Assembly (NCBI GenBank): GCA_030615765.1
Contig: JAUWYP010000016.1
Location: 1-49,280 of the forward strand
Reading direction: 5' to 3'
DNA length: 49,280 nt
Source: Dehalococcoidia bacterium
GTDB taxonomy: Bacteria > Chloroflexota > Dehalococcoidia > SM23-28-2
Shown here: positions 46,429-49,280 of the stretch, one piece after another
Position numbering within the stretch: position 1 is the stretch's first letter
Layout of the letters: each line of letters opens with the position of its first letter
Translations under genes and position numbers: made by a program
The notes under the pieces: model-generated
What the model was told of the DNA's origin: nothing
Database searches by the model: none
The model's input: the letters and a program-made list of their open reading frames with translations, nothing else

Positions 46429-47455
46429 GCCAGTCATCGCTCTGGACGCCATGGGGGGCGATCACGCTCCTCAGGAGATCGTGAAGGGAGCGGTGCTGGC
46501 GGCCCGCGACCTGGGAATACAGGTGGCCCTGGTGGGGCCGCCTGCCCTGGTGGAGGAGGAGCTGGCGAAGGAGGGGCCGCGGCCGGAGGGCATTCGCCTG
46601 GTGGAGGCCAGCGAGGTTATCGCCATGGACGAGCACCCCGCCCAGGCCGCTCGTCATAAGAAGAATTCCTCCATCGTGGTAGGGCTGAAGCTGCTGAAGC
46701 AGGGGGAGGCCGACGCCTTCGTCTCCGCCGGCAATACGGGGGCGGTGCTGGCGGGCTCCATCATGTACCTGGGACGCGTGAGGGGCATCGAGAGGCCGTC
46801 GCTGGTGGCGCTGCTGCCTCTGTCGGGTCGGCTGACCCTGCTCCTCGATGTAGGGGCCAACGCCGATTGCAAGCCGAAGTACCTGTTGCAGTTCGCCGAG
46901 ATGGGCAGCGCCTATATGGAGCGGGTGTGGAAGGTGGAGAGACCGCGGGTGGCTCTGCTGAGCATCGGCGAGGAGGAGACGAAGGGCAATCTGTTGGCCC
47001 AGGAGGCCTATGCTCTCCTGAAGAAGGCGAGCCACCTCAACTTCATCGGCAACGTGGAGGGGAGGGACGTCGCCAGCGGCGTGGCCGACGTGATCGTCAC
47101 CGACGGTTTCACCGGCAACGTGGTGGTCAAGACGATGGAGGGCATCGCTGCTTTCATCAAGGGCCAGCTCGAAGGTGCCATCAGGAGCAGGTGGTACTAC
47201 TGGCTGCCGGGTCTGGCCCTGAGGGGGGCCTTTCGCGGCGTGCAGAAGCGCACCGACCCTCGGGAGTACGGCGCCGGGCCTCTGCTGGGAGTCAAGGGGC
47301 TGGTGTTTGTGGGGCACGGCCGCAGCGATGCCGTGGCTATCAAGAGCGCCCTGAGGGTGGCCCGCGAGGCAGTGGTGTCCGGCATGCTGGAGGCTATGCG
47401 GCCGTCGGCAGAGGCGGGTGAGGCTGTGGCCGAAGCGCCTGGAAAGGGCGCCTAG
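46415..47455 (+). CDS. plsX: Phosphate acyltransferase PlsX
   Basis: A 346-residue enzyme that makes acyl-phosphate from acyl-ACP for phospholipid synthesis. IALDAMGGDHAPQEIVKGAV is at residues 8-27, with VSAGNTGAVLAGS, LLDVGANADCKPKYL and VTDGFTGNVVVKTMEG. It starts at GTG 46415 inside the amidohydrolase gene. No fab or rpmF gene adjoins it, unlike many genomes. Confidence 0.96.
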   Translation: MAASEPVIALDAMGGDHAPQEIVKGAVLAARDLGIQVALVGPPALVEEELAKEGPRPEGIRLVEASEVIAMDEHPAQAARHKKNSSIVVGLKLLKQGEADAFVSAGNTGAVLAGSIMYLGRVRGIERPSLVALLPLSGRLTLLLDVGANADCKPKYLLQFAEMGSAYMERVWKVERPRVALLSIGEEETKGNLLAQEAYALLKKASHLNFIGNVEGRDVASGVADVIVTDGFTGNVVVKTMEGIAAFIKGQLEGAIRSRWYYWLPGLALRGAFRGVQKRTDPREYGAGPLLGVKGLVFVGHGRSDAVAIKSALRVAREAVVSGMLEAMRPSAEAGEAVAEAPGKGA

Positions 47456-47510
47456 TCCGGTTAGACAGGAGCTTTCTGACAGGTCGAGGAGGTTGGGAAA
47501 GGAGGGACTG

Positions 47511-47840
47511 ATGGCAAAGCCGGGAGATGTCAATGACTCGCAGTTCGAAAGCGAAGTGCTGAAAGCGGAAGTACCGGTGATGGTGGACTTTTGGGCGCCG
47601 TGGTGCGGGCCGTGTCGGATGGTGGAACCCATTGTGGAAGAGCTGGCGGAGGAATACGGCGACAAGGTCAAGTTCCTCAGGATGAACACCGACGACAACG
47701 GCAACACCGCCAGCCACTACGGCATTCGCGCCATTCCTACCCTCATTGTGTTCAAGGGCGGCGAAGCGGTGGGCCAGGTCATCGGCTTTCGCCCCAAGAG
47801 CGACCTGAAGAAGGTTATCGATCAAGCCCTCGCCTCGTAG
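47511..47840 (+). CDS. trxA: Thioredoxin
   Basis: A 109-residue thioredoxin from ATG 47511 behind AAAGGAGGGA. The active site is WCGPC with Cys32 and Cys35, and the cis-Pro is Pro76 in RAIPTLIVF. It is a general cytoplasmic disulfide reductase. Confidence 0.96.
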   Translation: MAKPGDVNDSQFESEVLKAEVPVMVDFWAPWCGPCRMVEPIVEELAEEYGDKVKFLRMNTDDNGNTASHYGIRAIPTLIVFKGGEAVGQVIGFRPKSDLKKVIDQALAS

Positions 47841-47871
47841 ATCCAGGGGCTGGCAAGCAGCGTTCGGACGC

Positions 47872-47968
47872 GGGAGTGGATGGGCCCCGGTGGGCCTCTC
47901 GGTCTTCAAAACCGATGCGCCCCGATAGCATCGGGGTGGGTGGGTTCGACTCCCATGCACTCCCGCCA
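47872..47968 (+). tRNA. selC: Selenocysteine tRNA, tRNA-Sec(UCA)
   Basis: A 97-nt tRNA with encoded CCA. The anticodon loop CTTCAAA carries TCA on a TCGGT/ACCGA stem. The D arm has the Sec-specific 6-bp stem GGGCCC/GGGCCT and a 4-nt CGGT loop. A long variable arm (CCCCGAT-AGC-ATCGGGG) and T loop TTCGACT follow. The acceptor pairs GGGAGTG with CACTCCC, discriminator G, then CCA; position 8 is a G-G mismatch. It implies UGA recoding in this genome. selA, selB and selD are not in the window. Confidence 0.93.
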
Positions 47969-47971
47969 AAT
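47941..47971. other. Candidate attachment site (attL) in the selC 3' end
   Basis: The tRNA 3' half abuts a recombinase gene, and tRNA 3' ends are the usual crossover sites of such enzymes. The second copy that would prove it is outside the window, so the limits are a guess. Confidence 0.4.
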
Positions 47972-47989
47972 ACGAAATCTATGCAACGA

Positions 47990-48020
47990 GGGCGCAGATC
48001 GTGAGATTTGCGCCCCGTTT
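47990..48020 (+). terminator. Terminator after selC
   Basis: GGGCGCAGATC (47990-48000) pairs with GATTTGCGCCC (48005-48015) around a GTGA loop, with one G-T pair, followed by CGTTTATT. It probably ends the trxA-selC or selC transcript. Confidence 0.7.
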
Positions 48021-48041
48021 ATTGCTAATGCGCGCGAACAG

Positions 48042-48063
48042 TTGTCGCCCATTTGTCGCCCAT
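48042..48063. repeat. Tandem 11-bp direct repeat
   Basis: Two exact copies of TTGTCGCCCAT (48042-48052, 48053-48063) between the tRNA terminator and the recombinase stop. They could be recombinase arm sites or a remnant of coding sequence (see findings). Confidence 0.8.
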
Positions 48064-48068
48064 CGGCG

Positions 48069-49211
48069 TCACGGCCTGCCTGAGAGCCACACGTCCAGAT
48101 CGCGGGCCGCTTCCTCTTGAAGGTTCGGGAGCACGTGCGAGTAGATGTCCAGGGTGATCGCGATGCTGGCGTGGCCCAGCCTTTCGCTGACGATCTTGGG
48201 GTGGACGCCACGCGCCAGCAGGAGGCTGGCATGGGTATGGCGCAGGTCGTGAAAGCGGATGCGCGGCAAACCCGCCTCTAGGAGCAACCGGTAGAAGGCA
48301 CGGCGTAGGGCGAAGCCCGACAGGTGGGTTCCCTGTGGCGACACGAAGACCAAGCGGCGGTCACGATAGGCCAAGGCTAGGGCCAGCGACTTCTCCATTT
48401 GACGATACCTGAGCCGCTGCAGAGCGTCTACAGCCGAGGGGCCCAGGGGTATGGTGCGGTGTCCCCTGGCCGTCTTGGGCTCGCGAAAGACTGGGCCGTC
48501 GCTTGCGAGATGTTGGAGAGCCCGCCGCACCGTCACGCGGCCCCTCTCTAGGTCCACGTCCTGCCACGTGAGGCCCAGGAGCTCACCTAGGCGGAGGCCA
48601 CTAAGCAAGGCTAGGATGACGGCATGCCCGTACACGCTGTCGTCCGCTTCGGCCACCTCCAGTAGCCGCCGTGCCTGTTCCGGCGTAAGCACCCGTATCT
48701 CTGCCCTGCGGGGCTGGGGCGCCTCCACAGCTTGGCAGACGTTCCGGTGGACGATCTGCCAGCGCACCGCCTGCTCCAGCGCCTCGGAGAGCACGCGGTG
48801 AACATGGAGAAGCGTGCGCGGAGAGAGACCACCCCTACCGTCCGCCCGCCCGGCCTCGTGGAGGCGAGCGTAAAGGTGTTGGACATGCAGTGGGCGGAGC
48901 TTGGAAAGACGAATGACACCGATGTGAGGCATCACCTGGTGACGTAGCAGCCCCTCGTAACGGAGGTAGGTGGTAGGGGCCAGGTTGGGCCGCACCGCGT
49001 CAAGCCAGTGCTGGAGATACTCGGCCACGGTGATTCTGGTGGGCTCCAGGTCCAGGCCCGTGGCTGCCTGGTGGCGCAGCCTTGCCTCCTCCCGCTCCGC
49101 ATCACGCTTGCTGGCAACGGTCACATAGGCCCGTCTGCGCTTTCCCGTCGCCGCGTCCCGACCCAGCTCTACGGTGACGAGCCAGGTCTTGCCCCGTTTG
49201 CGGATGCCCAC
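48069..49211 (-). CDS. Tyrosine recombinase (phage-type integrase)
   Basis: A 380-residue integrase. An N-terminal AP2-like/arm-binding region (GIRKRGKTWLVTVELGRD), a SAM-like core-binding domain (about 60-160), and a catalytic domain with Arg207 (SGLRLGE), His321 and Arg324 (HDLRH), His347 (LGHAS) and Tyr357 (LDIYSH) are complete. It starts at GTG 49211 with GGGAG about 10 bp upstream. Its 3' end faces selC, typical of an integrated element. The protein ends abruptly after WLSGRP. Confidence 0.95.
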   Translation of the reverse strand: MGIRKRGKTWLVTVELGRDAATGKRRRAYVTVASKRDAEREEARLRHQAATGLDLEPTRITVAEYLQHWLDAVRPNLAPTTYLRYEGLLRHQVMPHIGVIRLSKLRPLHVQHLYARLHEAGRADGRGGLSPRTLLHVHRVLSEALEQAVRWQIVHRNVCQAVEAPQPRRAEIRVLTPEQARRLLEVAEADDSVYGHAVILALLSGLRLGELLGLTWQDVDLERGRVTVRRALQHLASDGPVFREPKTARGHRTIPLGPSAVDALQRLRYRQMEKSLALALAYRDRRLVFVSPQGTHLSGFALRRAFYRLLLEAGLPRIRFHDLRHTHASLLLARGVHPKIVSERLGHASIAITLDIYSHVLPNLQEEAARDLDVWLSGRP

Positions 49212-49223
49212 GACCTGACTCCC

Positions 49224-49280
49224 TTAGTGGCGCTGTGGCGGTACTGATACCGCAGCCGGCGGCTCTAGCGGTAGGCCAGC
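49224..49280 (-). CDS. Possible end of a small gene upstream of the integrase
   Basis: On the minus strand a frame is open from the window edge for 18 codons and ends TAA 12 bp before the integrase GTG. The position suits an excisionase or helix-turn-helix gene, but the visible Pro/Ala-rich end carries no identifying motif. Confidence 0.3.
   Translation of the reverse strand, partial: AGLPLEPPAAVSVPPQRH

Noticed and set aside
46046-47707. 553-codon minus-strand frame opposite plsX
   Set aside because: His/Pro/Gln-rich shadow; plsX and trxA on the plus strand have complete family motifs.

Overview
The window is 49.3 kb of GC-rich bacterial chromosome with very short intergenic gaps and many GTG and TTG starts. 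Three things suggest a member of the Chloroflexota, perhaps a Dehalococcoidia-like and possibly thermophilic lineage: zinc-binding forms of S4, S14, S18 and L36, a zinc-lid adenylate kinase, and a bifunctional phosphoglucose/phosphomannose isomerase beside methylthioadenosine phosphorylase. That assignment is inference from gene content, not a search result.

Region 1 (1-12.9 kb) is a mixed housekeeping stretch. It starts with the end of a tandem-duplicated DnaC/IstB-like ATPase. A leftward moaD-moaE-NUDIX operon follows. Then come comF, a long-form hibernation factor (hpf), an unrecognised 374-aa protein, glyA, the rpsF-ssb-rpsR operon with a membrane-anchored parvulin, and hom, a coiled-coil gene, thrC and folE.

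Region 2 (13.0-34.2 kb) is one nearly gapless rightward ribosomal supercluster joining the str, S10, spc and alpha operons. The order is rpsL, rpsG, fusA, rpsJ, rplC, rplD, rplW, rplB, rpsS, rplV, rpsC, rplP, rpmC, rpsQ, rplN, rplX, rplE, rpsN, rpsH, rplF, rplR, rpsE, rpmD, rplO, secY, adk, map, infA, rpmJ, rpsM, rpsK, rpsD, rpoA, rplQ, truA, rplM, rpsI. A promoter and a structured leader precede rpsL. No tuf gene lies between fusA and rpsJ. L3, S17, L17 and RpoA carry low-complexity, mostly acidic C-terminal tails.

Region 3 (34.2-43.8 kb) is a leftward nine-gene operon: mtnA, mtnP, a GNAT gene, ahcY, metK, a sugar nucleotidyltransferase, a phosphohexomutase, a PGI/PMI gene and a lipoprotein gene. 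Its leader is a clear SAM-I (S-box) riboswitch followed by an intrinsic terminator, with a sigma-70-type promoter upstream. S-adenosylmethionine therefore probably controls SAM synthesis, SAH and MTA recycling and, unusually, activated-sugar supply.

Region 4 (43.8-49.3 kb) holds a second lipoprotein (leftward), then rightward an M20 amidohydrolase, plsX and trxA. A selenocysteine tRNA gene (selC) follows. Immediately after it is a leftward tyrosine recombinase, the layout of an integrative element inserted at the 3' end of selC and continuing past the right edge.

The points most worth a second look are the SAM-riboswitch operon with sugar genes, the element at selC, the tails on translation and transcription proteins, the MoaD whose C-terminal GG is not terminal, the doubled DnaC-like ATPase, and the coiled-coil gene embedded in the threonine operon.
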